Notes: generated by a model from the sequence alone, not told the origin. 64,000 nucleotides of DNA from Porphyromonas sp. (GCA_029983505.1 JASBZK010000007.1:4051-68050); one strand, 5' to 3'; shown: positions 1 to 9,779, counted from the stretch's first letter. Translations and numbers: made by a program.

Positions 1-1621
1 TTTTGTCGAAAGTGTCGAAGCCCTCACCGCCGAACCACACGCCCCAGTAGTGGCTGTCTCCCGAGAGGAGGCTCTCCGGGGAGCCCCAGTTGGCGGAGAT
101 CGGAGACCCGTGTATGTAAGCCGTGCCGGGGGCATATCGCTCCACGAGACCCGGTAGAAGCCCGCGGAAGAAGTCGTCATAGTCCCGGCGCATCTTCTGC
201 CACTCTTCGTCCGTGTATCCGTACTTCTTTTTCCAACCCCAGTGCTCTATGCCTTCCAGCACCTCGTTATTCCCGCAAAAAAGCGCCAAGGAGGGGTGAC
301 GGGCTATGCGGGTGAGGTTGTCTCGCAGCTCCTGAGTGACGTTTTCTCTAAATTGAGGGTCATTGGGGTAGGTGGAGCAGGCAAAAGGGAAGTCCTGCCA
401 GATGAGGATGCCGAGGTTGTCTGCGAGGTTGTAAAACTCCTCCGTCTCATACATCCCTCCACCCCAAACCCGCAGCATATTGATGTGCACGGGCAGGAGG
501 TCTTCTTTGAAAAGCTTTGAGAGGGAGTAGGGGTCTCCCACCTCTCTGAACCGCCTCTCGTGGGGGAGGTAGTTGGCACCTTTGGCGTAAAAAGGGCGGC
601 CGTTCACCCGTAGGGCGAACCGCTCCCCGAGCTTGTCTTTCGTCCGATCCAATACAATCTCACGGATGCCGAAGGTCAAACTCTTTGCGGCCGTTTCGCG
701 GCCGTCTCTGAGGAGCGCAATCCGAACCGAGTAGAGCGGTTGGTCGCCCATCCCGTTGGGCCACCACAGACGCGGATTCCGGAGATCGAACTCTACGGAT
801 GACGCCAAAGTGTCGGAGGGGGCGGAAACTACCTTTTGGGACAAAAGTTTGCCCTCCGGGCTGAAGAGCTCTACGCGTGCCCTAAGCCCTTCTGAAGCAC
901 ATACAGACCGAAAAGAAAGCGAGATACGGGCCGAAGTAAAATTCTTGCACAGACCGACGCGAAGTCCTATGTCCGTGAGAAATCCGTCCTCCACACGCTC
1001 CAAGCGCACAGGGGCGTCCACCCCCATGGCGATGAGCCTTGGTCCCCAGTCCCAACCGAAGTGGTAAGGCGCGGTGCGGACGAGGGGAGAGTAGTGGATA
1101 TCGGCACGGTCGTTGTCCGCGGGGTAATTGAGCCCCGAAGAGAGGTAGAGGGGGTGCGCCTTCTTTGTCGGCGAGAGAAGGCGGATGAGGAGGCGGTTTG
1201 TGCCGGGACGGAGGAACTCTTTGACCTCAAAGTCGTAGTCTCTGAAGTAATTCTCCGTCGTCCCCACGAGACCGCCATTGAGGTAGATCTCACCGAACGT
1301 GTCCACTTGCTTCAGCCTCAGAAAGTAGGCTTTGGCACTCCGGAGTGCGTCGCTGTCGACTTCAAAAGTCGTCTCCATCGTCCAGTCCCTGTCCGAGACC
1401 CACTGCACTTTTTCTTCGTTTCTGCCGACGAAAGGGTCCGGGATGAGGTGACGTGCTTTCAGCTCCTCCTGTACCGTCCCCGGCACCGCCATCGGAAAGC
1501 GCAGGCTGTCGCCTTCGAGGGATACGATGAATTCGGTCAAGACCGAAACCTGCCCCCTGCTTAGGAGCGGACAAGCGGAGAGAGAGAGGATGAGGAGTAG
1601 AACTTTTGTGGAGGGACGCAT
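1..1621 (-). CDS. beta-mannosidase-like glycoside hydrolase family 2 (partial, 3' end outside window)
   Basis: This reading frame is open from an ATG at 1621 down to the window edge, giving the first 540 residues. It should release terminal beta-mannose, or a related sugar, from oligosaccharides outside the cytoplasm. The N-terminus is hydrophobic and contains LSAC (Cys17), a possible lipobox; cleavage before Gln after SRG is the alternative. Then come a GH2 sugar-binding jelly roll, GWDWGPRL (a motif typical of beta-mannosidases rather than beta-galactosidases), an Ig-like part, and the TIM-barrel start with CGNNE, whose Glu, near residue 453, is the expected acid/base. The nucleophile lies past the edge. 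A TACATTTG box at 1653-1660 (minus) suits a -7 element. The family call is firm; substrate is inferred from the motif. Confidence 0.85.
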   Translation of the reverse strand, partial: MRPSTKVLLLILSLSACPLLSRGQVSVLTEFIVSLEGDSLRFPMAVPGTVQEELKARHLIPDPFVGRNEEKVQWVSDRDWTMETTFEVDSDALRSAKAYFLRLKQVDTFGEIYLNGGLVGTTENYFRDYDFEVKEFLRPGTNRLLIRLLSPTKKAHPLYLSSGLNYPADNDRADIHYSPLVRTAPYHFGWDWGPRLIAMGVDAPVRLERVEDGFLTDIGLRVGLCKNFTSARISLSFRSVCASEGLRARVELFSPEGKLLSQKVVSAPSDTLASSVEFDLRNPRLWWPNGMGDQPLYSVRIALLRDGRETAAKSLTFGIREIVLDRTKDKLGERFALRVNGRPFYAKGANYLPHERRFREVGDPYSLSKLFKEDLLPVHINMLRVWGGGMYETEEFYNLADNLGILIWQDFPFACSTYPNDPQFRENVTQELRDNLTRIARHPSLALFCGNNEVLEGIEHWGWKKKYGYTDEEWQKMRRDYDDFFRGLLPGLVERYAPGTAYIHGSPISANWGSPESLLSGDSHYWGVWFGGEGFDTFDK

Positions 1622-1652
1622 ATTTTTTGCCGATACTGAATATTCACGTATG

Positions 1653-1660
1653 CAAATGTA
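1653..1660 (-). promoter_or_regulatory. -7 box for the GH2 gene
   Basis: TACATTTG on the minus strand matches the Bacteroidetes -7 consensus TAnnTTTG and lies 32 bases before the GH2 start. No clear TTTG is seen at the right -33 spacing. It is back to back with the PBP1A promoter box. Confidence 0.5.
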
Positions 1661-1692
1661 CCGCTTTTTCCAACTGCAAACCGAAAAATGGG

Positions 1693-1700
1693 TACCTTTG
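1693..1700 (+). promoter_or_regulatory. -7 box for PBP1A operon
   Basis: TACCTTTG matches TAnnTTTG and lies 68 bases before the PBP1A start. A T-rich stretch about 22 bases upstream may serve as the -33 region. The same TACCTTTG word precedes both tRNA genes, nrdD and aroQ. Confidence 0.6.
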
Positions 1701-1768
1701 CAGCGGTGTGCAATTGCTTTCTGTGAAGAAAGCCCTTCATTCGTCCATAACACATAAGATATACAGAT

Positions 1769-4162
1769 ATGAAGCTAAAAGGGACAAACCTTGTCATCGC
1801 GACGCTGTGGGGACTGTTCGGAGCCCTCGTCCTCGCCGTGATTCTCTTCGTCCTTGCTGTCTCTTGGGGCATCATCGGCTATATGCCGGATATCGAACAG
1901 CTCCAAAACCCCATCGATAAATACGCTTCCCAAGTCATCAGCGAAGACGGTGTCGTCCTCGGATCCTATGCCCGCGCAGGCGGTAACCGACTCTTCGTGG
2001 ACTACAGTGAGCTTTCTCCGGATCTCGTCAACGCCCTCATCGCCACGGAAGACAAGCGTTTTAAGGAGCACTCCGGCATCGATATGCGGGGTGTCTTCCG
2101 CGTCATTTGGAAGACCCTCATCCTCGGTGACGAAAACTCGGGCGGGGGCTCCACCATCACGCAGCAGCTTGCCAAACAGCTCTATTCCCCGAGAGTCAAC
2201 AATATCGTAGAGCGCGCTTTCCAGAAACCGATAGAGTGGGTGATCGCGGTTCAGCTCGAGCGTTTTTACACCAAAGAGGAGATCATCACGCTCTACCTCA
2301 ATCAGTTCGACTTCCTGTACCAGGCGGTCGGCATAGAGCGTGCCGCGCAGACGTATTTCGGCAAGAAACCCGCGGACTTGTCTCTGGAAGAGGCTGCCAC
2401 CCTCGTGGGTATGGCCAAAAACCCCTCTTACTTCAACCCCGTACGCTTCAACGAGCGTACACAGGGACGGCGCAACGTCGTCCTCTCCCTGATGCGCGAA
2501 GCCGGCTACATCTCCGCGTCCGAAGCCGAAGAGGCCCAAGCTAAGCCCCTCACGCTTCATTTCAGTCGTGAGAACCACAACTCCGGCATCGCCCCCTACT
2601 TCCGCGCCTACCTCCAGCAAATCATGATGGCGAAGGAACCCAAAGAGAGCGACTACCCCTACGATTGGCAAAAAGAAGACTATAAGCGCGCCGTGGCCGA
2701 GTGGGAGAATAACCCCCTCTACGGTTGGTGCAACAAAAATAAGAAACCCAACGGCGACAACTACGACCTCTACGCCGACGGACTGAAAATATACACGGGG
2801 ATAAACTCCCGTATGCAGGCTCACGCCGAAGAAGCGATGCTCGAACACCTCGGCGCCGATCTGCAACCCGTCTTCAATAGGGAGAAAGCAGGCCGGTCTT
2901 ATGCCCCCTTCTCCAGAGACGTCACGGAGAGTGAGCGCGAAGAAATCATCCGGAACTCTCTCCGTAACACCGACCGGTACCGCGCTCTGAAAAAAGAGGG
3001 CGCTTCCGAGCGGGAGATAGAGACCGTCATGAATACGCCCGTCGAGATGAGCATCCTCGCTTACTCCAAGTCTCACAAAGGGCACACCGAGCTCGTCGAC
3101 ACCGTCCTCTCCCCAAGGGACTCCGTCCTTTACTACAAGAGCCTTCTCCGCTCCGGCTTTATGTGCATGGACGTCCACACCGGTGCCGTGCGCGCTTATG
3201 TGGGGGGCATAGACTTCTCCACGATGAAGTACGATATGGTCACGCAGGGCAGACGCCAGGTGGGCTCTACTATGAAGCCGTACCTCTATTCGATGGCGAT
3301 GAACGAGGGCTTCACGCCCTGTGACCAGATGCTCCACGTGCCCCAGCACATCCGCACCGAGGCCGGTACCATTTGGTCGCCGAAGAACGCAGGACACGGC
3401 TCGGGCGGTATGGTCTCCATCAAGTGGGGACTCCAAAACTCCTCCAACTGGGTGACCGCTTGGCTTATGGGGCAGATGTCGCCCTACGCCTTCGTCGAGC
3501 TCCTCCGGAGCTTCGGCATCACAGGACATATGGATCCAGTCCCCTCCATCTCGCTCGGGACGCACGATATATCCGTGGCGGAGATGGCGAGCGGCTTTAC
3601 CACATTCGCGGCTGCGGGCATTCGTGTCGATCCGCTCTATGTGACGCGCATCGAGGATGAATACGGCAATGTCGTCGCGGAGTTCACGGCCAAACACACC
3701 GAAGTGCTTCCCGCCCGTGCCGCTTACCGTACCCTCTACATGCTTCAGAGTGTCATAAACGAAGGCACGGGCAGTCGGGTACGCTTCCGCTATGGGCTCA
3801 CGGCCGATATGGGGGGCAAGACCGGCACCACGCAGAACCACTCCGACGGTTGGTTTATGGGCTTCACGCCGAACCTCTCCGCAGGGTGCTGGGTAGGCGG
3901 CGAAGACCGATCGATTCACTTCGACGGCATCGGTATGGGGCAGGGCGCCAGTATGGCCTTGCCGATCGTGGCGCTCTTCTACAAAAAAGTCTTTGACGAC
4001 GCCGAGCTCCGCAAGCGTGCGGATGTCCTGGGCATCAATCCCGATGAGAAATTTGTCTACCCGCCCGAGTACCAAGACCCGTGTGCCAGGGATGACAACG
4101 GCATCAAGGCTCCGGTCTCGACTGCGCCTGTGAAGCAGGAAATCGATGACCTTTTCCAGTGA
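1769..4162 (+). CDS. mrcA: penicillin-binding protein 1A (transglycosylase/transpeptidase)
   Basis: Bifunctional class A PBP of 797 residues that polymerises lipid II glycan strands and cross-links peptide stems on the outer face of the inner membrane. One N-terminal transmembrane segment lies at about residues 12-37. The GT51 domain has EDKRF (catalytic Glu94) and GGSTITQQLAKQLY (about 126-139). The transpeptidase domain has GSTMKP (Ser500, Lys503), SSN (558-560) and KTGTT (Lys684), so all three active-site motifs are intact. Length is normal for the family. It is the first gene of a plus-strand run and is followed 81 bases later by the pseudouridine synthase start. A 1336-codon open frame on the other strand is a composition shadow. 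Confidence 0.95.
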   Translation: MKLKGTNLVIATLWGLFGALVLAVILFVLAVSWGIIGYMPDIEQLQNPIDKYASQVISEDGVVLGSYARAGGNRLFVDYSELSPDLVNALIATEDKRFKEHSGIDMRGVFRVIWKTLILGDENSGGGSTITQQLAKQLYSPRVNNIVERAFQKPIEWVIAVQLERFYTKEEIITLYLNQFDFLYQAVGIERAAQTYFGKKPADLSLEEAATLVGMAKNPSYFNPVRFNERTQGRRNVVLSLMREAGYISASEAEEAQAKPLTLHFSRENHNSGIAPYFRAYLQQIMMAKEPKESDYPYDWQKEDYKRAVAEWENNPLYGWCNKNKKPNGDNYDLYADGLKIYTGINSRMQAHAEEAMLEHLGADLQPVFNREKAGRSYAPFSRDVTESEREEIIRNSLRNTDRYRALKKEGASEREIETVMNTPVEMSILAYSKSHKGHTELVDTVLSPRDSVLYYKSLLRSGFMCMDVHTGAVRAYVGGIDFSTMKYDMVTQGRRQVGSTMKPYLYSMAMNEGFTPCDQMLHVPQHIRTEAGTIWSPKNAGHGSGGMVSIKWGLQNSSNWVTAWLMGQMSPYAFVELLRSFGITGHMDPVPSISLGTHDISVAEMASGFTTFAAAGIRVDPLYVTRIEDEYGNVVAEFTAKHTEVLPARAAYRTLYMLQSVINEGTGSRVRFRYGLTADMGGKTGTTQNHSDGWFMGFTPNLSAGCWVGGEDRSIHFDGIGMGQGASMALPIVALFYKKVFDDAELRKRADVLGINPDEKFVYPPEYQDPCARDDNGIKAPVSTAPVKQEIDDLFQ

Positions 4163-4243
4163 GAAATGAATTTTTGCGACCGTGAGGCCGCTCTGCTTCT
4201 CCGCGATGGAGAGGCCGGTAACATACAGACACACCAAAACAAG

Positions 4244-5611
4244 ATGACAACGAACAGAGAAGACTCTTTTGCCGACAAGAAATCCGGCGAAGAGACGGGC
4301 GAAAACAGCTCCTCGACCCGCAAAAGACAGCGCGTGCGCCTTACTCGCGAAGAGATGCAGGCCATGACGGAAAGAAAACGCCGCTACGAAACCGGCGCCG
4401 ACGACGATGAAGGTGGCGTTTACGAAAAACGCACTGCCGGGTATGCCTCCCGCCCCCGCCGAAATTACGACGCGGGCGGTGACGGCGACTACGCCCGCAG
4501 GAAGAGTTACTCGGGCGATGACGGAGACAAACAGGCGCCCTCCTACCGTGACCGCTACCGCGCAGAGCACTCCGGCGAAGGCGAAGGCTACAGGCGCACC
4601 AATTACCGTCCCTCCCACAACGAAGACCGCGGAGGGTATGACGAGCAGGAAGGCGGGTACAAACAGCGCCGCCAATTTAATGCCAACCGTCCCTACGGTC
4701 AAGGCAAAGGTCAGGATCGCCCCCAAGGTAAGGGCGGATTCGAGCAGAGAGAGCAGCGCAAGGGACAGGGAGGAAAAGGCAATAAGCCCAACTTTGCCCC
4801 CAAAGGCAAGGGACAGAAACCCCAGAACAACCGCCCCCAGAAGCAGACCAAACCCCGTCCCCGCTATGAGTTTGAGGAGCAAATGGAGCCCGAGACAAGT
4901 GTCCGGCTCAATAAGTTCCTCGCGCATGCCGGCGTGGCGTCCCGCCGCGAAGCCGACCAGCTCATCCTCGCGGGCGCTGTCGTAGTCAACGGCACCCCCG
5001 TCCTCGAACTGGGGACGAAAGTCGCTCCCACCGACCGCGTCGAAGTCAACGGCAAGGTGCTTACGGCGGAAGAGAAAGTCTACATCCTCCTCAATAAGCC
5101 CCGCAACGTGGTGACGACGACCGAAGACCCTCAGGAGCGTCTCACCGTCCTTAACCTCGTGCGTAATGCCGCGACAGAGCGTATCTACCCTGTCGGTCGT
5201 CTGGATCGCAATACCACGGGTGTCCTCCTCCTCACCAACGATGGAGACCTCGCCTCCAAGCTCGTGCATCCTTCTTTCAAGAAAAAGAAGATCTATCAGG
5301 TTTGGCTCGACAGAGAGGTGGCTCCGGAAGATATGCAGAAATTGGCCGACGGTGTCGAGCTTTCCGACGGAGAGATGCACGCGGATGCCATCTCGTACGT
5401 GGACGAAGAGGACCACACGCAGGTCGGCATCGAGATTCACTCGGGCAAAAACCGTGTCGTCAGGAGGCTCTTCGAAGCACTCGGGTACCGCGTCCTCAAG
5501 CTCGACCGGGTCTATTTTGCAGGACTTACGAAGAAGAACCTGGGCCGGGGTAAGTGGCGCTACTTGACGGAACAGGAAGTAATCAACCTCAAGAACGGAT
5601 TCTTCGACTGA
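4244..5611 (+). CDS. rluB: RluB-like 23S rRNA pseudouridine synthase with long basic disordered N-terminus
   Basis: The C-terminal half is a complete RsuA/RluB pseudouridine synthase: an S4 RNA-binding domain from about residue 217 (VRLNKFLAHAGVASRREAD) and a catalytic domain with GRLDRNTTG, whose Asp321 is the expected nucleophile. It should isomerise a uridine in 23S rRNA, probably that of helix 80-93. The first ~215 residues are unusual: low-complexity Arg, Gly, Lys, Gln, Tyr and Asp, with many RG and GQ pairs, probably disordered and RNA-binding. I place the start at the ATG at 4244, in an A-rich context usual for Bacteroidetes; an in-frame ATG at 4166 would add 26 residues. The domain call is firm; the exact rRNA site is inferred. 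Confidence 0.88.
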   Translation: MTTNREDSFADKKSGEETGENSSSTRKRQRVRLTREEMQAMTERKRRYETGADDDEGGVYEKRTAGYASRPRRNYDAGGDGDYARRKSYSGDDGDKQAPSYRDRYRAEHSGEGEGYRRTNYRPSHNEDRGGYDEQEGGYKQRRQFNANRPYGQGKGQDRPQGKGGFEQREQRKGQGGKGNKPNFAPKGKGQKPQNNRPQKQTKPRPRYEFEEQMEPETSVRLNKFLAHAGVASRREADQLILAGAVVVNGTPVLELGTKVAPTDRVEVNGKVLTAEEKVYILLNKPRNVVTTTEDPQERLTVLNLVRNAATERIYPVGRLDRNTTGVLLLTNDGDLASKLVHPSFKKKKIYQVWLDREVAPEDMQKLADGVELSDGEMHADAISYVDEEDHTQVGIEIHSGKNRVVRRLFEALGYRVLKLDRVYFAGLTKKNLGRGKWRYLTEQEVINLKNGFFD

Positions 5612-5638
5612 TACGGCACAGAGTGACGACCGAGCGGG

Positions 5639-5718
5639 GTACGTACCGGGACGGTTTCCTTGGTACGTACAAAAAAGAATCCGGGTACAGACCCGCGTCA
5701 TCTTCTCGGTCTGTATCT
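5639..5718. repeat. dispersed hairpin element, copy a
   Basis: Intergenic. GTACGTACC at 5639-5647 is the inverted partner of GGTACGTAC at 5662-5670. A second part carries GGTACAGACC-type and CGGTCTGTATCTC words. Sits between the pseudouridine synthase and the MBL-fold gene. Confidence 0.65.
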
Positions 5719-5787
5719 CCTTTGGAGCTTCGTCCGGGTACCGTGCTGAGGGGAAATAGGAACGTTTTTGGCTACTGAGAGACAACT

Positions 5788-6438
5788 ATGCCGAAAAGTA
5801 AGACAGACACGCTGAAACTGACACGCTGCGTGCACGCCTGCATCGCAGTGGGGGACGGCAAGTCCTTGCTCTTTGTGGATCCGGGAGACTTCGGAGTGCC
5901 GGAGAACCTCCACGAGGCGGATGCCGTCTTAGTGACCCACGACCACTTTGACCACGTCTCCCACACGGCACTGTATGACCTCCACGCTATTCAGCCGTCC
6001 GCCCGGATTTACGGACCGGAGTCGCTGAGTAGGGCGGCGGATTTCCCGGTGCATGTGGTGCATAAGGGCGACCGCTTCAGTGTGGGCGAAATAGAAGTAG
6101 AAGTCCTTGGCGAGTGGCAGGACGTCGCAAACCTCAATGATGCCCCCATAGAAAACTTGGGCTACTTCATAGGAGATAAGATCCTTCACCCCGGAGATGC
6201 CTACCTCACGGGTCTACATCCCGAGCTGGCTATGGTGCCTCTGACGGCGCCTTGGAGCAAGGCGGTGGATACGCAGAGGTGGCTCAGGGCGATAAGCCCG
6301 AAGCGGATCGTGACTTACCACGACATCACGCTCAACGATATGGGCATCGAATTTGGACGGAAGACGGTCAAAGGTATGGCCGGCGAGCTCGGAGCAGAGG
6401 TCGTGGACTTGAACCCCGGGGACAGCATTTGGCTCTGA
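5788..6438 (+). CDS. metallo-beta-lactamase-fold metal-dependent hydrolase
   Basis: Small MBL-fold protein of 216 residues with the signature HDHFDH (His51, His53, Asp55, His56), a downstream HPGDAYLTG metal-binding segment and a late TYHD histidine. It resembles the compact UlaG/UPF0173-like hydrolases rather than true beta-lactamases: no signal peptide is visible, so it is probably cytoplasmic. The substrate is not known from sequence. It follows a hairpin repeat and precedes asnS by 92 bases on the same strand, with no sign of a functional tie between them. Confidence 0.75.
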   Translation: MPKSKTDTLKLTRCVHACIAVGDGKSLLFVDPGDFGVPENLHEADAVLVTHDHFDHVSHTALYDLHAIQPSARIYGPESLSRAADFPVHVVHKGDRFSVGEIEVEVLGEWQDVANLNDAPIENLGYFIGDKILHPGDAYLTGLHPELAMVPLTAPWSKAVDTQRWLRAISPKRIVTYHDITLNDMGIEFGRKTVKGMAGELGAEVVDLNPGDSIWL

Positions 6439-6530
6439 GCCCGTTTTTTGGAAAAAAGAGGTCTACACGGCATTTTTCACTTTCCCCGCAAGTCGGGAAG
6501 TTTGATACAGATACAACACAGGATTGTTTT

Positions 6531-7931
6531 ATGGAACGAACGCTGATAAAAGAACTAATCAAGACAGCTCCCTTCGGGCAGCAAGTAAACATAAAAGGGT
6601 GGGTGCGCACCAAGCGCGGCAGTAAGTACGTCGCTTTCATCGCCCTTAATGACGGCTCCAGCATCACGAGCCTTCAGGTGGTCGCTCCGGTCGATAAGTT
6701 CGACCCCGAGCTCCTCAAGTCCATCACCACCGGCGCATCGCTCAGCGTCACAGGAACCTTGGTAGAGTCGCAGGGCAAAGGACAGACGATGGAAGTGCAG
6801 GCCGAAGAGATCAAGGTCTACGGTCTTGCCGATCCGGAGACCTATCCGCTCCAGAAGAAAGGACACACCCTCGAGTTCCTCCGCGAAGTGGCGCACCTCC
6901 GTCCCCGCACCAATACCTTTGGGGCTGTGCTCCGCATCCGTCACAATATGGCGTATGCGATCCACAAGTTCTTCCACGACCGCGGGTTCTACTACTTCCA
7001 CACGCCCCTCATTACCGCGTCCGATGCCGAGGGTGCGGGTCAGATGTTTCAGGTGACCACGCTGGACGTGAATAACCTCCCCGTGGGCGAGGACGGTAAA
7101 GTATCCTACGACACAGACTTCTTTGGCACGGAGACGAACCTCACCGTCTCGGGTCAGCTTGAGGGCGAGCTCGGAGCCACGGCACTCGGCGCGATCTATA
7201 CGTTCGGTCCCACGTTCCGTGCCGAAAACTCCAATACACCCCGACACCTCGCCGAGTTTTGGATGATAGAGCCGGAAGTGGCGTTCTACGAGATAAAGGA
7301 AAATATGGACCTGGCCGAGGACTTCCTGAAGTACTTGGTGAATTGGGCGCTGGACAACTGCCCGGACGACCTCCGTTTCCTCAATGACACCTACGACGAG
7401 ACCCTCATCGACCGACTCCGCTCCGTCGTCTCCACGGACTTCGTCCGCTTGGGCTACACCGAAGGGGTGAAGATACTGGAGGAAGCCGTGAAGAGTGGTG
7501 AAGCGAAGTTCGAGTTCCCCGTCTACTGGGGTGCCGACCTTGCTGCCGAGCATGAGCGTTTCCTCGTCGAGCACCATTTCAAGCGCCCCGTGATCCTTAC
7601 CGATTACCCCAAGGAGATCAAGGCGTTCTATATGAAGCAAAACGATGACGGCAAGACGGTGCGCGCCATGGACGTGCTCTTCCCCCGCATCGGCGAGATC
7701 ATAGGCGGCTCTCAGCGCGAGGAGGACTACGATAAGCTCGTGACCCGTTCCCGCGAGATGGGCATCCCCGTGGAGAAAATGTACTGGTACTTCGACACGC
7801 GTCGCTTCGGCACCGTGCCGCACTCCGGCTTCGGTCTCGGCTTCGAGCGCCTCATCCTCTTCGTCACCGGGATGCAAAACATCCGTGACGTGATCCCCTT
7901 CCCCCGCACTCCGAAAAATGCCTCTTTCTAA
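6531..7931 (+). CDS. asnS: asparagine--tRNA ligase
   Basis: Class IIb aminoacyl-tRNA synthetase of 466 residues that charges tRNA-Asn with asparagine in the cytoplasm. The N-terminal OB fold (from VNIKGWVRTKRGSK) binds the anticodon. The catalytic core shows GAGQMFQVTTLD, motif 2 FGPTFRAENSNTPRHLAEFW and motif 3 GFGLGFERL near the C-terminus. The length matches bacterial AsnS. I chose the ATG at 6531; the open frame continues upstream to 6252 but that part overlaps the MBL gene. A short hairpin without a strong T run (GGTTCTCT / AGAGAGCC, 7933-7953) follows the stop. Confidence 0.95.
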   Translation: MERTLIKELIKTAPFGQQVNIKGWVRTKRGSKYVAFIALNDGSSITSLQVVAPVDKFDPELLKSITTGASLSVTGTLVESQGKGQTMEVQAEEIKVYGLADPETYPLQKKGHTLEFLREVAHLRPRTNTFGAVLRIRHNMAYAIHKFFHDRGFYYFHTPLITASDAEGAGQMFQVTTLDVNNLPVGEDGKVSYDTDFFGTETNLTVSGQLEGELGATALGAIYTFGPTFRAENSNTPRHLAEFWMIEPEVAFYEIKENMDLAEDFLKYLVNWALDNCPDDLRFLNDTYDETLIDRLRSVVSTDFVRLGYTEGVKILEEAVKSGEAKFEFPVYWGADLAAEHERFLVEHHFKRPVILTDYPKEIKAFYMKQNDDGKTVRAMDVLFPRIGEIIGGSQREEDYDKLVTRSREMGIPVEKMYWYFDTRRFGTVPHSGFGLGFERLILFVTGMQNIRDVIPFPRTPKNASF

Positions 7932-7996
7932 GGTTCTCTCCATTTAGAGAGCCGGCTGCACAGGTGTGACTAACCCTGTGTGTGGGTAAAATTTTG

Positions 7997-8074
7997 GTAC
8001 GTACCCGAGTTTTCCCTCGGTCTGTACGAAATAAATTTTTCGGTCTGTGTCTTTTGAGAAGGAGATACAGACCG
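7997..8074. repeat. dispersed hairpin element, copy b
   Basis: Intergenic, between asnS and the transporter. Contains GTACGTACC, CGGTCTGTAC and a hairpin with arms CGGTCTGTGTC (from 8041) and GAGATACAGACCG (ending 8074). Confidence 0.65.
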
Positions 8075-8093
8075 ATTTATCAAACAAAAAACT

Positions 8094-9779
8094 ATGCACT
8101 ACATAGCGGAACTGCTCTCCGGCTCCTCCTTCGTCCTCACCGCACTCGTCATCGCCATCACGAGCGGGGTGGGGCTTTGGATCGGAAATATGAAACTCGG
8201 TAACGTGTCTCTCGGTGCCGTGTGTGTCTTTTTCGTGGGGATACTTCTGGCACACCTTGGGGTCAAAGTCAACCCCGAGATGGTGCTTTTCGCGGAGAAC
8301 TTCGGCCTTGTGCTCTTTATCTATGCCCTCGGAATCCAGGTGGGACCGGGTTTCATCGCCACGTTTAAGTCCAAAGGTCTTGAGCTTAATCTGTGGATGC
8401 TCGCCCTCACCGTCGTCGGCACGCTCTCTGCCCTTTTGCTGGTCTTTTTCGGCATCGATAATGTCGCCAACGCCATGGGTATCCTCAATGGCGCCGTCAC
8501 CAATACCCCCGCCCTCGGATCTGCCCAGCAGGCAGTCGTAGGTATATTGGGCGACACGCCCGAGAGTAGGGAGATCGTCAATAACATGGCACTTGCCACG
8601 GCCATCACTTACCCCATAGGCACGGTGGGCGTCTTCTTGGTCTTGGAATTGATGCGGCTCTTCAGCGGTGACAAACTCTCCCGCAAAGACAACCTCGGGG
8701 AGACCCGAAACGAGCACTTCACGGAAGAGTACCTCGTGACCAATGAAGCCCTCTTCGGCAGAACCCTCAAGGAGGTCCACAAAGAGTTTCGGGTGGAGTA
8801 CCTCATCAGTGAGATTTGCAGGGAGGGAAGAATCTTTCTCCCTACGCCCGATACCGTCTTTATGAAAGGCGACCACCTCAATGTGGTACACAACGAAGCC
8901 GATAGACCCGAGCTGGAAAAGTTTTTCGGCGCCGCCGTGCCGGCAGGCGAGAAGCGACGGGAGTGGGTCAGTGTGCCCGCTGCCAAAAATCTCGTCACAC
9001 GGCGCATCCTCGTCTCCAAAGACGACATTAACGGACGCAGCCTCAAAGGACTGAGGCTCCGCAATAAGTACGGCGTCAATGTCGTCAGCGTGTTTCGTGC
9101 AGAGATGCAACTCGTGCCGCACTCCGATCTCGTCCTGCAGCTCGGAGACCGCGTGACTGTGGTCGGGCCGGCCGAAAAACTCGACCTCCTCTCCCGTGTC
9201 CTCGGTAATGAGCTTAAGCCGCTCGACACACCCTATCTCGTCAGTATCTTCCTCGGTATCGTCCTCGGCATACTGCTCGGTATGGTACCGATACCCATAC
9301 CCGGATCCGGAGGATCGACCTTCAACCTCGGCATCGCAGCGGGTCCCATCATCGTGGGTATCCTTATGGGCGCCTACGGCTACCGCCTCAGGCTCACGAC
9401 GTACATCACCCACTCCGCCAACCTTATGATCCGTACCCTCGGGCTCACGCTCTTTATGGCGGGTCTCGGGCTGACGAGTGGTGCAGGTTTCTTCGAGACA
9501 CTGAGCGAAGGCCCGGGGCTTTACTGGCTCGGGATAGGCGCTTTGATTACCATAGTCCCCACCACACTCGTGGCTCTTGCGGCACTTCTGTGGACCAAAC
9601 AGTCCTTCAATACCGTGGGCGGGTGGGTCTGCGGTGCGATGGCAAACCCCATCGCACTCGACTATCTCGCCTCCCGCACCGGTAACGACAAAGGTGCGGT
9701 GAGCTATGCCACCGTCTATCCCCTTGGAATCTTCGCCCGCGTCGTCATCGCACAGGTGCTTATTTTACTTCTCTACTGA
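8094..9779 (+). CDS. AspT/YidE-family transporter with RCK_C domains
   Basis: Integral membrane protein of 561 residues built as two hydrophobic halves around a cytosolic middle. The first half has about five membrane segments and ends near residue 195. The middle (about 205-375) holds two RCK_C/TrkA-C-like regulatory domains. The second half has GIVLGILLGMVPIPIPG and ends in NPIALDYLASRTG...VSYATVYPLGIFARV, typical of the aspartate:alanine antiporter and YidE/YbjL families. It probably exchanges a carboxylate or amino acid, but the substrate cannot be told from sequence. It stands alone between a repeat element and the convergent ribH. Confidence 0.85.
   Translation: MHYIAELLSGSSFVLTALVIAITSGVGLWIGNMKLGNVSLGAVCVFFVGILLAHLGVKVNPEMVLFAENFGLVLFIYALGIQVGPGFIATFKSKGLELNLWMLALTVVGTLSALLLVFFGIDNVANAMGILNGAVTNTPALGSAQQAVVGILGDTPESREIVNNMALATAITYPIGTVGVFLVLELMRLFSGDKLSRKDNLGETRNEHFTEEYLVTNEALFGRTLKEVHKEFRVEYLISEICREGRIFLPTPDTVFMKGDHLNVVHNEADRPELEKFFGAAVPAGEKRREWVSVPAAKNLVTRRILVSKDDINGRSLKGLRLRNKYGVNVVSVFRAEMQLVPHSDLVLQLGDRVTVVGPAEKLDLLSRVLGNELKPLDTPYLVSIFLGIVLGILLGMVPIPIPGSGGSTFNLGIAAGPIIVGILMGAYGYRLRLTTYITHSANLMIRTLGLTLFMAGLGLTSGAGFFETLSEGPGLYWLGIGALITIVPTTLVALAALLWTKQSFNTVGGWVCGAMANPIALDYLASRTGNDKGAVSYATVYPLGIFARVVIAQVLILLLY

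Noticed and set aside
1775..5785. A 1336-codon open frame antisense to PBP1A and the pseudouridine synthase
   Set aside because: Both opposite-strand genes are complete with intact catalytic motifs. The antisense product has no recognisable domain and is rich in V, G, H and R as expected from codon-position bias on the other strand.
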